Positions 10,690 to 21,850 of a stretch of DNA of 64,000 nucleotides are shown here, in pieces (position 1 is the stretch's first letter; each line of letters opens with the position of its first letter). The stretch comes from Paragonimus skrjabini miyazakii (taxonomy: Eukaryota > Platyhelminthes > Trematoda > Plagiorchiida > Troglotrematidae). The stretch lies in assembly GCA_014338405.1 (NCBI GenBank), contig JTDE01002102.1, positions 1 to 64,000 on the forward strand, in the 5' to 3' direction. Under the pieces are notes generated by a model that was not told the DNA's origin, made no database searches, and saw nothing but the letters and a program-made list of their open reading frames with translations. Made by a program: the position numbers and the translations under genes.

Positions 10690-11490
10690 CCAAATCCTTG
10701 TATTTCTTATTTTCCTTTGTCTTCAACTTTGAAGTTGACTATGGTTACAGGGTTTCGGCATATGGACGTAGTAAAATATATAAGGCACATGATGTCAGAT
10801 ACGCTGTAACGGGTTCTAACTGATCGCGTGTTACCGACATCAATCAGATGTTTCCTTTATATTGTAAAAACCGTGGACTATACCCTGATGTACTCAAATA
10901 GGATTCATCCACTGTTCATTGTTCATTGATAGAAGGCAGGAATCGTCCACTGTGCGAGCCTCTTCACTGAGCGTTTCGACACTGGAATAAGCAGGGCGTT
11001 AACTCTCTTCCTTCTTCCACCGCGCTATCATATGCACATTGTAGTGGACAAGTGGATGTGCGCTAGACCCTCATCCACTAACAATTTAGAACGCCTTTCC
11101 TGAAGAGCGATCGAAACGTAGTCCCAACCGGCATCGAATTACAAAACACAGTGGGGTTTGGAAACAAACCGTATATTTCCAGCATTGTTTGGAATTATGA
11201 TAAGTAGTTAGCTCTAACCTAGTCTGGGACCAACGGCAGCAACCAAGAAGAAAAAAGAAACAAGCACGAGATGGGCTACAGCTTACTCGGCGGTGCTCAA
11301 AAGCGCGCCAAGCGAAAAGTGCTTGGAACCTTCGAGTGCGTTAAAAAACGCTCGAATAGGTTCGGGTTAAACGACTTCGGAGAATGGAATAATAAATGAG
11401 TCGTTAATAAAAAGAGCAAGCATTCGCTGCCTGCAATTAGTTATACGACTGAAGAAAGTGACACTGAGTTCATATCAGGTCTCCTATTGC
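10690..11490. other. No recognisable gene
   Basis: This stretch lies between the solo LTR and the next CR1-like copy. I see no splice-flanked exon, RT motif or clear repeat. The short duplication gttcattgttcattg near 10915 is the only local feature. Confidence 0.4.
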
Positions 11491-11499
11491 AGGCGTACA

Positions 11500-13360
11500 C
11501 AGAATCATGCGTACAGAACAGACAAGCGGGAGGACACGGTTGCAACCGGGATCCTTAGAGAAGCTACACGATTGCTGGTCACTACAACATCTAAGGGCGG
11601 AGATAGCCGAAATACGGAATGAAGTCGTCCTGATCGCTGCTTGAGATTCGTGAATGGATCACCCCGGAATCTTTGCTCGTTTCGGAGTGGAAAGTCTGCT
11701 CTTAACTCTTCGCCCATGTCACCTTGTAAAATGCGGCGTATCACAATAAGGTCGCCGCGGAGTCGCCTGTAACTGTGGGGATAAATGTCCAGATACTTCG
11801 GCCGCCGGTTATAGGAGATGCCTCTCATCCCAGCAACCATACGTGTGGTTACCCTCTAAACTCTTTCACGTTGAGATACAGGGAAACTGCAGGGTGGCCG
11901 TACTCTTATCTCAAACGAACAAGATGAAAAGTGTAAGCAAAAGGCCTTCCTGAACACTTCAGCAAAGGATCGACGGATAGCTTCAAGCACTCTTCTAGCT
12001 TTACCACAAGCCTGTGTTTTGAGGGTGTCTGACATCAAGGTCACGTTCTGTATTACAGTGTTAACAAGTGACCTCCAGCATGATATGCCTTGACACCCAT
12101 GATATATTCCAGATGCATAAAGGAGCACTTTTGTAGATTCAGATGCAAGCTCCATTGAACTGTCCATACTGAAATCGTACCTAAGTCCCGTCGCAATATT
12201 TAGCTATCCTCGTCTGAAGAGACTGTCCTCCACACTTTCATGTCGTCGGCAAAAACGAGGGCAACCGACTGCAACTGATCCAACAGATCATTGATGAAAA
12301 CCAGAAACAACAATGACTCGAGCACTGACTCTCATGGCACATCNNNNNNNNNNNNNNNNNNNNNNNNNNNNNNNNNNNNNNNNNNNNNNNNNNNNNNNNN
12401 NNNNNNNNNNNNNNNNNNNNNNNNNNNNNNNNNNNNNNNNNNNCCTTGTGGCACACCACTTCGAGTAGGCAGCCATTCGGATAATTGTTGACTGACCCTG
12501 ACAGCGAATAACCTACCATGGAGGAAGTCTGCTGTCCAATTTATCATAGCCGAGTTGACAGCGTACGTCAACAGCTTGGTGAGCAAATGGTTATACAGCA
12601 CTCTATCGAAAACCTTGCTGAAGTCTAGAAACACCACGTCCAGAGTCTTGCCGTTAGTTCTTGCTTTGATCCATAGCTCTCTGGTAAACAGGAGGTTGGT
12701 CAAGCAAGATCGCTCTCTCCGGTATCCGTGATGCTTTTCGCTGAGGGTCGAGAGTTGGTCCAGATGCCCTTAGGGACGACGGGCTATCAGCCGCTCCATT
12801 ACTTTACCAAGCACGCAATTCAAGCATACTGGTCGGTAGTTAACAGCTTTCGACCGTCCTCCTCTCTTGTACATAGGCGCAACCTTTGCTCGTTTCCACT
12901 CCGTTGGCAGTTTGAATTCGTTCAGAGACCGTTGATACGGGTTCGTCAGTGGCAGATCTAACTCCACCGTCAATTCCCGTGGCAACAAAAGATGGACGTT
13001 GTCCTGACCGGAAGATTTATTGATGTAGATCAACTTTAGCTTGCTTTCCACCTCATTAACACTAAATAGTACGTCGACGAGGCATGGTCCAGTGATGTCG
13101 AGCAAACCAGATTGCGCATTATTTTGGGAGTAGACCGAAGCATGATACTGAGCCATTAGCTGAGCTTTGTCTAATTCTTTAACAATCTCGTTCTTGTGCT
13201 GATCCATCAACGCCGGGATTTCCGCCTTAATTCTGCTCAGTTGAGTTGTGTGTTTTAAGAAACTGCCAAATGCTTTCTTACTGATCCTGCCTAGATTTAG
13301 TGTCCCCAAAAAGCACCATACAGAATTTCGCAGACAGCGATGAGTGAAGTAGTAATCGAC
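11500..13360 (-). mobile_element. CR1-like LINE copy 4, RT and C-terminal part
   Basis: The minus strand carries 13309-12770 (pre-RT and RT start: WKRAKVAPMYKRGGRSKAVNYRPVCL, GKVMERL), 12703-12443 (VVFLDFSKVFDRVLYNHL, the catalytic motif A, and SGVPQ), an assembly gap at 12344-12443, a short continuation, and 11840-11505 (GMRGISYNRRPKYLDIYPHSYRRLRGDLIVI, the CR1 C-terminus). The YxDD motif is not visible and may fall in or beside the gap. Frames are broken between segments. It differs from copies 1-2 and is closer in wording to copy 5, so at least two CR1-like subfamilies are present. Confidence 0.82.
12344..12443. other. Assembly gap (100 N)
   Basis: A run of exactly 100 N inside the RT of CR1-like copy 4. 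The round length suggests a placeholder of unknown true size. Confidence 0.95.
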
Positions 13361-13369
13361 TTCTAATCG

Positions 13370-14050
13370 TCCCGAGCATACGCACGATCCTTGGGTAAAC
13401 GCCCTGGACGCTCAAAAAATCATATTGTGGATCATGTAATTTTAGCCTACGCCGTTTTTGAGGTCGTTGTCAGCCGTTTGCAAGTAGGAGTAAGTGGATT
13501 ATCAAACGCTCATCAGAGTTGTAGTCTTGCGCATGTCCCATCTGCATATGTGCATATGTAAGGCTGCTTGATCACAATGATCTTGATTTCAATTTGGTAA
13601 TTGGCAAAGACAAGAATTTTCATGGTTCAGTTCAGTTCACAGGACGTGGTGGCTAATAGACTGGTAGTCCAGTTTCTCGCGCTAGTGGACAACGGTTCCT
13701 GACGCTTCGATTCTGAGGTTGCAGCCTCACGCCTCGTCTGTCAGATATCCATAATCTACAAACACAGTGTCAGGCTTGTATTGAGGAAAAAGGAAGGGAG
13801 AAGAAACAACTCGTAACTAACCAAGAAAAGGAAAACGTTTGCGTGCAAATTCGTTACTAAAATGTCAGCTTAATGTTGTTGTAAATGAAAATGGATAGAT
13901 TAAGATCGAATGACTTGATTAGGAATGGTTCAATACAGTTGAAACTCACGATTCTTCAATGGCTGCACATAAACTCATTAATACTGAGATAGTCCTATAT
14001 GTACTGGTGAGCAGTACAGGAGGAGTAGAAGTCTACAGTAGTTGGTTATC
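13370..14050. other. Between CR1-like copies 4 and 5; no gene seen
   Basis: No coding motif is visible. 13645-13760 (gtggctaatagactggtag ... cttcgattctgaggttg) faintly resembles a tRNA-derived SINE with spaced A- and B-box-like words. Only one copy was found and the match is weak. Confidence 0.3.
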
Positions 14051-15330
14051 AATGTTTTCTTTTTTTCTTGTAAGTCCTGAAGGGCGCTGTGCACACAGCT
14101 CCAAGTTAATTTTTCCTGAATATTCCGCGTTCCGACAGCAAGTCTTTCCACAAACTCGTGTAGCTTTGGGGAAACATCAAGAAGTACTAGTCTTTCTTCA
14201 TAGCTCTTCCGGCCGTTCTTTGGACTTCTTCCAATCTTCGCATTTCGTTTCTAGTACAGTGATTGGCCGCCTCATCTACATATTCCAATCGTAAGCTCGC
14301 TGAAGAACCTTCTGATTGCCCCCAGTACACCGCGTGCCGATGTGTAGGTCCTGTCCGTAGTGTCCTACGTCTTGAGTGATGCTGAAAATCAGGTCGCGTT
14401 CATTTTCCACTCGTCTCAACAAGCGTCCCTCAAGTGATAGGCGTCCGTTCCGTTTGTTTTCTTAATATACGTATAAGTACACTTCAGAATTCATTAACAG
14501 ACCCCATCCAGAAGCTCATTCAATTCGGTGATCAAGACCGGTCTGTGTAGCATCCCAGTCATCCGCTAGTTTCATGATGCAGCAAACTTTGAAGTCGTCG
14601 ACGTACACTAAACAGGGTGATTTGATGGTTTTGGGAAGATAATTCATAAAGACCAAAGAGGGCAGTCGGCCTAGAAGTGAGCCTTGAGGAACCCCGCTAA
14701 ACAATTCCCACCAGGAGGAGTGGGTCCCTTTTACTTTCATCGGGTACCTGCGACTTCTGGAGATGTCCTTTATCCACTTTGAAGTGAGGGTGATGGTACT
14801 GGATGCCTTGGGCTTGCTTGGGAGCTTCCTGAATAGAACTTCGCCGAAAGCTTTGCTAAAGTCCACATAGGTAACCATTCGGAATACCGCTAGCCTTAGC
14901 TTTAATCCAGTGCTCCCTTGCTGACTATCGGTTGACCAAGCAAGAGTGGTCCTGCTAGAAGGCAGTTTGACCATGACGTAGCGGCTCGTTTGCCGTAAAG
15001 GCTTCCTGAGTCTCCTCCCCAGCAATCGCTCCATGACTTTCCCAACGACAGAGGTATGGCTCACTGGACAATAATTGCGAGCTTGCGGCTGCCGCCATAC
15101 CTGAGACTGACGAGTGTCTTTTCCATTCTGTCAATTTTGTTGCCAAGACGAGTTAAAGATCCCTGCTAATGGAGGTGCAAGTAAGTTCGAAAGTTTCTCT
15201 GGTATTGATGAATGCAAATTCTGTGGACCGGACGACTTCTGTAGGTTAAGGTTCCCAAGCTCCGATACCTCGAGAGCACATGGAGGAATCGGATGTCTTG
15301 ACGTGAACCACAATAGCACAGTGAGCTGTC
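14050..15330 (-). mobile_element. CR1-like LINE copy 5, RT fragment
   Basis: Reading on the minus strand, 15319-15140 has LQKSSGPQNLHSSIPEKLSNLLAPPLAGIFNSSW, typical of the start of CR1 RT. 15064-14516 has GKVMERLL, TYVDFSKAFGEVL (motif A), LFSGVPQGSLLGRLPSLVFMNYLP and the catalytic LVYVDDFKV. The C-terminal region continues, degenerate, to about 14050 with frameshifts. The frame also breaks near 15100. It is a decayed 5'-truncated copy. Confidence 0.82.
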
Positions 15331-15399
15331 ATGGTCTCCGCCTTCATCTCTACCGTTTCTGCTTCCTAAAACTCTGACAACACGATAACGTGAAGTGTG

Positions 15400-15890
15400 T
15401 GCACACTGGTTGAAGATGTTCTTCGAAAAAATACGTCACCACGACACTCACTATTCACATATAATGGAAAACGCTGCCTGAGTTAAACAACGTAAATGAC
15501 TTACCAGACTGTTGTATTTGACACATTCATGTTGTCTGTATACGTATACTTGACCGTTTGTGCTTTGATAAATTTACCACGCGTAAAGTCTGCCGTCATG
15601 TAGCTATAAGTGCTGGATTGTCCGGTAGTTCAGAGGATTCAGTGGAATAAACTTGCTTTCTGTTCTTTCTCTACATTTCCAAACCACTTTCTTCCGATCA
15701 ACCCATTTAGTGCCTAGGTGTATGTATGCATGGCCATGTGTACACACTTGAAAGATTTCATTCATTTGTACCGAAACAACATCGTCATATCTGTACTCAT
15801 CTGTACGCAGACGTGCATTCTACACGTGCGTCCGTAGGTGCTTATATGAATGAGGTCTATTTTATTTTGCTGCACCCATACCGGTACAAC
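15400..15890. other. No recognisable gene
   Basis: Non-coding sequence between two LINE fragments. No repeat partner, splice-flanked exon or RNA gene could be recognised. Confidence 0.35.
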
Positions 15891-15899
15891 GTCTTGCAT

Positions 15900-16640
15900 A
15901 CCCTGTTCATCATCATCAGATCAGCCATGAGCCTGACCAAAAGGTACTGTGGCTCGGGCCGCCGCCCACCTCAACAGTGACGTGGAATATCCTAGAAGAA
16001 AACGTTACTAAGAAGATTGAAAATTATTAAAACAAGACTAAGTGGAAGAACTAGAAATGGTATGGATACAGGTCCGCCATTGACTGCGACACATCGCCAT
16101 CTCGGATAGCGTCTCCAACCAGTGGTTTGAGTGATCACGAGGTCCCCATCCAGGCAGGCGACACCTACCCACTTTGCTCAATGGAGCAGTCAAGGTGTTC
16201 ATATCTTGTGACCACGTTGTTGCTTGACCACCACGCGGTTTTACCCAGCTGTTGGCGTTCTCAGTATATAATGCCCAGATTACATAGGGAGTACGTAACC
16301 CAACCATCGCGAGCTGTGCACCGTGATTAGTTGACCAATTGATCGCGTATCCCAAACGTTCCCGAATACGCGCCGGCGAACTGCCACATTGCTCACGCGA
16401 TCAGCCCGTTTAATGTGGGCTAATCGGCGGTCAGACACAACAAGACTGTTGACATCTTCCTCACGAACAGGCCACGTTTCCGAACCATAAAGCAAAATGG
16501 AACGCACACAGGCATTATATACTCTTCCGTTCAGCGACAACCGAACGTCTTTTCGACGCCACAGATGACGCAGCTTGGCAAACGCAACTCGTGTCCTTGC
16601 TATCCTCGCTGATATCTCATCAACACTATTACAATTTATA
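15900..16640 (-). mobile_element. RTE-like LINE fragment A (ORF2 C-terminus and 3' UTR)
   Basis: Two overlapping minus-strand frames (16540-16280 and 16355-16038) give VYNACVRSILLYGSETWPVREEDVNSL, RVSNVAVRRRVFGN and SRWLGYVL, then KVGRCRLPGWGPRDHSNHWLETLSEMA. This is the C-terminal region typical of RTE-clade ORF2. A frameshift lies near 16310. The 3' UTR (16040-15905) ends in a catcatcatcag run, i.e. a (GAT)-rich tail on the element strand. It is homologous base by base to the plus-strand copy at 62.6-63.35 kb. Confidence 0.8.
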
Positions 16641-16649
16641 GTTTAGTTC

Positions 16650-17980
16650 CAAACGCTTAAAGCGATGCTGGTTTTATGCTCATCGGCACAAGAATTTTGG
16701 CATTTTTAGCTTCCGGCCGTTATGTGATGTTTGCACTGAATTGAATTAAATTGAATTCAGTTATGTTTTCAAGTTATTTTTCATTGAATCGTCGACTGAT
16801 AACAGGTTTCGGTTTCTAGCTCCGCAGGTTTGTCTAGTCTGCGTATGCTTACATCATATGGTCCATTGTAGAGTTCATTGAGTTTTGTTACATTTACCCA
16901 GGGACCATGTGCATTACTCGGAGCGATTATAAATGTACTACTACTTCGCACATTCTATTTGAAACAATCCCTGAGATACAACTTACTACGAAATGTATGC
17001 ATAATTGCTAAGAAGCATTTCTCAGTTTCGGAAAAAATATATCACAGGACAACTATATGTGAATAAAATGGAATACGGTGCACTATTTAGACTGTTGTAG
17101 TCGGTGCACATTCACTTTAGCCCCATAGATTTGTAAATCACCTCATGCGGCCTATGCAGTTTACTGCGCTCATGCACTACGACCATGTTCCTATGGCTAA
17201 CATCTTGATCAGGTGGTATTGCGCTTGCACCTCTGACCCGGGCCATTGTATTATGGAAGCTTCTTATGGAATGTAACTAATTATTTAGGAAGTATAGAGT
17301 TGAATAGTATCCTATGTTCTTCTGTAGTCGTATAACTGACTGTGATGTGTCTTCATGCTAAATGTAAAGCAACAACGGAGGTGATGATGGTATATTCTCT
17401 ATTTGTACCACTGAGCGGCTGTCGAGTCATCGATTCTATGTGATAGGCAAGCTTAGGACGTTTAACTAGACTGTTGTTACGCGTTCCTGATTTATCTTAG
17501 TTTGCTTGTATCACTTTTATGAAGAACGGAGCCGTTCATGGTCCAATGACAACGACGGTTTCCCGCATTTACACGGTTTTGTGTTCTAGCCCCCGGCTAC
17601 CATGGCTATTTCCGTTTATATATGGTCAGCTTGATGGTGTCCGGCCCACTTGGTCTTGTATGTTGTCGTAATCGTAAATACCGTGCTGTGCAGGAGCTGA
17701 AACTCTCAGTGCGTTCATGTATAGATGTTCTCATTTTATGTAATGTCTAGTATACCGTTTATCTGAAACATTTATATTACAACTGTTATTGCTGTCTCTG
17801 TGTGTTGCACAGGTTTCCGTTTTTTGAAACGTCTGCCTTGTTCTGTTGGGCTGCGAGCATGCTGTATAAGCAGCAACAGCGTTTGCTTGGCTGTTGAACT
17901 TGTTTGCAGTTGTTACGCATGGACTACGGGATAGTTGGCCATTTTTAAAGGGTAGTTGAAATGTTAGACAGCTCGCTTGC
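16650..17980. other. No recognisable gene
   Basis: Intergenic or upstream region of the CEP95-like gene. I scanned it for the missing 5' exon and found no convincing candidate. ORFs here are short and show no family motif. Confidence 0.3.
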
Positions 17981-17984
17981 TTTA

Positions 17985-18075
17985 CTTTGTAGCTGATTGT
18001 GATTGTGTGGCAGTTAAGCATCAGTGTGAACCACTGATGTATTGCTGTCTATGATGATGATGATGATGATTGTGA
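17985..18075 (+). mobile_element. RTE-like 3' tail with stem-loop and (GAT)n
   Basis: gtgtggcagttaagcatcag and the following bases match the 3' end of the RTE copy at 44330-44400. It includes the hairpin CATCAGTG-tgaac-CACTGATG at 18019-18039 and the tail gatgatgatgatgatgat. Only the terminal part of the element is recognisable, a short 5'-truncated insertion just upstream of the host gene. Confidence 0.7.
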
Positions 18076-18535
18076 GAGTGTCTGTATGTTTCTGGACAAC
18101 TCGTGCGTGCTCACTGTTTATGCACAGCAGTACTGCTTGGGTCACACATCAAGCTTTATTTCATGGTTTAGCCATATTACGGCAAATGGAAAACCAAGGA
18201 TGAACGAAGATTACGATTTAGCATAATTTAGGTGTAAACTAAATGTCATGTTGTTTGAGCTGAGGTGCGTAAATTCTGGAGTACTTGCTTGGGCGAATTC
18301 AGCATAGGTTTGGCTTTTCGGCATACTTTGTTTCAGCAGTGTTGAAGTTCAAACCCTTACTTATTAAAATGGGAATGACGACTTCAATTTTTTCGTCTTA
18401 ATCCTTTTTTTCCTCTCTTTTGCTACAGATACGCTGCTTCCTACGTGTTTCGTACTTTTAGCTAAATACCGATGACCGTAAAGCATGATCAGCTGATGCT
18501 TTCAGATGAAGGTAAATCCTAATTCTCATTGGCAG

Positions 18536-18617
18536 ATTTTCGCCAGGTTTGCTCAGTGTTGCAAATTATGCATTGATCTTGATACGAAGTACGCCATGCC
18601 TAAAAAGAGCAAAAGAT
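18536..18617 (+). CDS. CEP95-like gene, candidate exon 1 seen (start of NN-CH domain)
   Basis: 82-bp candidate exon after acceptor cattggcag and before donor gtaaat. In the frame that leaves phase 0 at its 3' end it reads ...GLLSVANYALILIRSTPC... and has no stop. It joins exon 18649-18988 across a 31-bp intron. The wording VANYALI and the following WSC-LGM-FIYNVIL resemble the first two helices of the NN-CH domain of CEP95 (there AN-LL and F-LYE-ILG). The frame needs an upstream exon ending in phase 2, because it is closed by TAA at about 18512-18514 with no ATG in between. That exon was not found. The family call is from memory of the domain pattern and is inference. Confidence 0.5.
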
Positions 18618-18648
18618 GTAAATGCTCATTTCATCATTAGACTTTCAG
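18618..18648 (+). other. 31-bp micro-intron
   Basis: gtaaat ... gactttcag, 31 bp, not a multiple of three, between two frames that both match the NN-CH domain. Introns of about 30-40 bp near the 5' end are known from schistosome genes. No transcript evidence is available here. Confidence 0.5.
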
Positions 18649-18988
18649 TGGAGCTGTTTGGGGATGATTTCCGTAATGAATTTTATTTATAATGTGATTT
18701 TGTTAGTGCCATACCCCGATGCTTTATGTGCACTTCATTTTCATGAGAACCTTGCCGCCGTTCTGTGCAAGTTATCTTCAGAAATTGGTGTTGAGCTAGA
18801 CCACATCGAACCTCGTGAAGTACTCAAGGGTAATAGAAGGTCTGTGGCTAACTTACTCGAAATTATTACTGCCTTCATTGTCCATTGTATCGATGAGAAC
18901 CTGTTGGATTTCGCTGATGTTGGTTGTGCGCCCACAAATTCACCAAAGTTTGAGGAAGGGTTTGCTAGTCTTGGAGACGTGAATTTAA
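18649..18988 (+). CDS. CEP95-like gene, exon with core of NN-CH domain
   Basis: Acceptor tagactttcag (ends 18648), donor gtaagc (18989), 340 bp, phase 0 in and phase 1 out. The product includes FIYNVILL, HENLAAVLCKLSSEIGVELD, HIEPREVLKG and NRRSVANLLEIITAF. The pattern (short helix; I-x-L-x-HI; E-V-L-x-G; SVANLLEI) is that of the NN-CH domain of CEP95/CCDC45, a centrosomal and basal-body protein whose relatives include IFT and kinetochore CH-like proteins. It ends in an acidic linker (ENLLDFADVG ... KFEEGFASLGDVNL). An alternative acceptor at 18706 is also possible but would drop the FIYNVIL helix. The exon is well supported; the protein identity is probable, not proven. Confidence 0.65.
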
Positions 18989-19804
18989 GTAAGCAATTGG
19001 CCTTCTTTTGTGATTTGATTGTTTTTCGCTCACTTACTATTTATTTATTTGTGTATCAACCAGATTGCTCATACTTCCTGTATACCAAGAGCCTAGCCAG
19101 TCATTTCCTGTCGTCCACGACTATACATAATTCTTTATTGAACGAAAAACGATAGTTCTTTGACACAGAAGTATTTCTCAGTTCATTCTTCACCGAATAA
19201 AATGGAATGTTGGTTTCACAAGTCCATTGTTTTAACGTCTTCGTAAATGTACTATCTAATATCTACAAAACATGGGCATCTGATGACTGTTTGCTTGACT
19301 AATCCGTTCCCCGCCTTAAACAAGAGATGTTTGACTGAAGAGTCTGTGATAGTGTTAAAGCTGCAGTATATCGTGGATGATGTTCAAATTATGTTAGCAA
19401 AATCCCCTACTACTCACCAGTATATATGTTCCTATGTCTTAGAGTTCACAATGTGCTATCCTGTGTTAGTGGTTTTATTGCCCGAGATTATGTGTAAAAG
19501 ATTGCGCACGCTGTCCAACGTCTGAAATGACGCTACATCTCTGAGAATTACGCGCCTATTCAGCCGCGTGGTGTGTTTACTAATGTTCACCATGTGCGAA
19601 ATCGCAAACACGTTCAGTTGTCAAATAAAGGGAATGTGTGTAACATGTATGTGCGCATAGTCTTGTTCCAAATATCAGAGACCTGACGCATTCCTGTAGA
19701 ATATGTATATGGACCCTCAGTGTTTGACCACCGGTGTTTCCGCCAGTTTGTATTTATCAAATGGTCTAACTCTTTAAACAGCACGATGGTATGTCAGTAT
19801 TTAG

Positions 19805-20950
19805 GCAGTGTGCATCATCATCATTTTCAGCTTTGAGCATTATCTGCAGATAGAATGGCTCAGGCTGCCGTTGGTCTTGGCAGCGACCCACAAAGTTGCA
19901 GAGTAGTAATCAGGAATGAAGGTATGGCGAAGAAATGAATAGAAGAAAAGTACCCAAACAATAACGACTGCGTTCTACAAAACAGAAGAGTCAACATATT
20001 TGCGGATACATGCTCGCCACTGGCTTAGACACAATACCATGTCAGCGAGTGCCTCCAACCGGCGGTGTGAGTGGTCGCGAGCTCCCCAACCAGGAAGATG
20101 GCGTCTACGAACTCTGCTCAGCGAGACACTCAGGGCCTTCACAGCCCGTATCCACGTCCTCGTTTGGCCGCCCTGCTGTTTCTTCTAGCTGTCAGCATCC
20201 GCACTGAACAATGCGCGGTGCGGCAGATACTCTATCGGCCTGTGGTCTTCATGACACAAACAACGAAGACTGTAAATGCTGGTGCTATCTGTTATCGGTC
20301 GCGAACTCACACACTTCTTAAACAAACGCTAACAGACTATCACGTTGCTCACAAAGCCAGTCCATTTGATACCGGCCAACAGACAGAAGAAACTGTGACC
20401 AAATATTGAGAATCTGTACACATCTTCCATACGCATGGGCTGTCTTTGAACCACAGTACAAAACTGAATGCACACACGCGTTGAAAACGCTGCTTTTAAT
20501 TGACAAAATGACGTCTTCACTACGCCATAAGTGTCGAAGGTTGGAACAGGACAGTGTAGTCAGTTCAAAAAGCAAGCTTTCACCACCATCTTTGAAAGGT
20601 GCTGGAGTTTGAAAACCTGAAGCTGAGACTTTATTGCGTTTCAACAATCTAAGCTTCAAAGCCAATTCAGTTTCCGACAGAGGATCGTCTGGACTGTCAC
20701 TACACAATCTCCATCATCCACAGCTGAATAAGCCGGACTAGGTGGGTTAAATTATACTTCGAAGTGTTCGGCTTATCTGTCAAGTTGCTGCGACAAGCTA
20801 TAAGTGTACGAACCATCTTTTTCACTTATAGTCCCACTAACACCTTGTCGACGGCCAGTTCGACCACGAGCCAGAAAAAACAGCATCCGGTTATTCCCTG
20901 ATAAAATGCCTTTTTCATCCGTTTGACTTGCTCGGAAAAGTAAGTCTCAT
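19805..20950 (-). mobile_element. RTE-like LINE fragment B, internally deleted
   Basis: Lies in the first large intron. 19805-20110 is homologous to fragment A's 3' UTR and C-terminus (20060-20110 against 16110-16160: gcctccaaccggcggtgtgagtgg). On the minus strand 20707-20318 first reads like the start of RT (ETELALKLRLLKRNKVSASG, PFKDGGESLLFELTTL; compare the 41-44 kb copy). It then jumps directly to the C-terminal region (KSSVFNACVHSVLYCGSKT), so the catalytic core is missing. 20700-20950 continues upstream and has a partner at 60.6-61.0 kb. Confidence 0.72.
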
Positions 20951-21439
20951 GGTTTTTACGCAGACTTTTCGTAAGTTTTTGTTTCAGTTCACGGCGGTGT
21001 TGGTCGTATATGAAGTCAGGGGATCAGTCGACGTTTGTTTGTAAGTTCTGATGAATCAGCAGAAATACACTTCTGCCGTACTTGCATCGCTGCTTTACAG
21101 TAGACCTGTCCTCCAATCAATCCTTAGGTATGAGAAACCGTCCCACCGTTAAGGACTAATGGTCACAATTCAAGAGCTACTACTGCTACTGAAATACCTG
21201 ATTGTAAGAATGTTATATAGAAGCGCATGTGCAATCCGATTTGCCTGTTTACATGCATGGAATGTCTCCTTCTTTGGTGTTTATAACTAACAGTCAACTT
21301 ATTTGTTAATGCCAAGTTGTATTCTAGATCTTAGCCTCTACTTTTTGTATTATGAGGGCTATCAGATGAGCTTTGGCAATTAGCTTTAGCATTCTCCTCG
21401 TTGGTAGTGCTGGTAGTTTTGATTTTGGGAACAAAAGTC

Positions 21440-21700
21440 AACATTGGGTCAACGACATCATAGTTTCTCGGTGTGTAGTTAAAATCGATCTCGCACCGTT
21501 TCTGGTAAAGTGTCAAACCACAGATGAGTAACATCCTTAGGGCCACAGCCAAGGAGACAGTAGCGCCCTACGGAATCAGTTATTGAGGTTAACGATTGGC
21601 CACCTCTTCCACCATAATTTAGATTACGCGAAAAGCGCATGGGGCGATAGGCTGGAATCCGCTGAATGTGTCCGATCCACCGAAGCTTGTCAGTAAGTTC
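21440..21700 (-). mobile_element. RTE-like LINE fragment C (ORF2 C-terminus)
   Basis: The minus strand of 21690-21460 gives KLRWIGHIQRIPAYRPMRFS, then VGRYCLLGCGPKDVTHLWFDTLPE. This parallels RWLGHVLRM ... VGRCRLPGWGPRDHS--WLETLSE of the other RTE copies. It is short and frame-broken. Confidence 0.6.
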
Positions 21701-21744
21701 CAGAGGTTATACGTTTAAATTTCATCCCATGGAACTATCAACAC

Positions 21745-21850
21745 CATGTGGTGTACGTTGTCGGAGAAAGCAGCCGCGACAACTGGGTTCGAACCCGGAA
21801 CCTCTTGACCGGCAATCGAGCGTCATCTACTCTGAATTAGGATGGACAGT
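21745..21850 (-). mobile_element. tRNA-like SINE fragment
   Basis: On the minus strand gtagatgacgctcgattgcc ggtcaagaggttccgggttcgaaccc resembles the anticodon arm plus T arm of a tRNA, with a perfect B box (GGTTCGAACCC). The anticodon-loop position would read GCC. No acceptor stem closes, so this is a tRNA-derived SINE or tRNA relic rather than a working tRNA. Confidence 0.5.

Noticed and set aside
13645..13790. SINE with tRNA-like head
   Set aside because: A- and B-box-like words are weak and no second copy was found in the window.
18450..18511. Upstream exon MTVKHDQLMLSDE with donor gtaaat as the gene start
   Set aside because: Joining it to 18536 gives a stop within 14 codons, and its phase (1) does not match the phase 2 required there.
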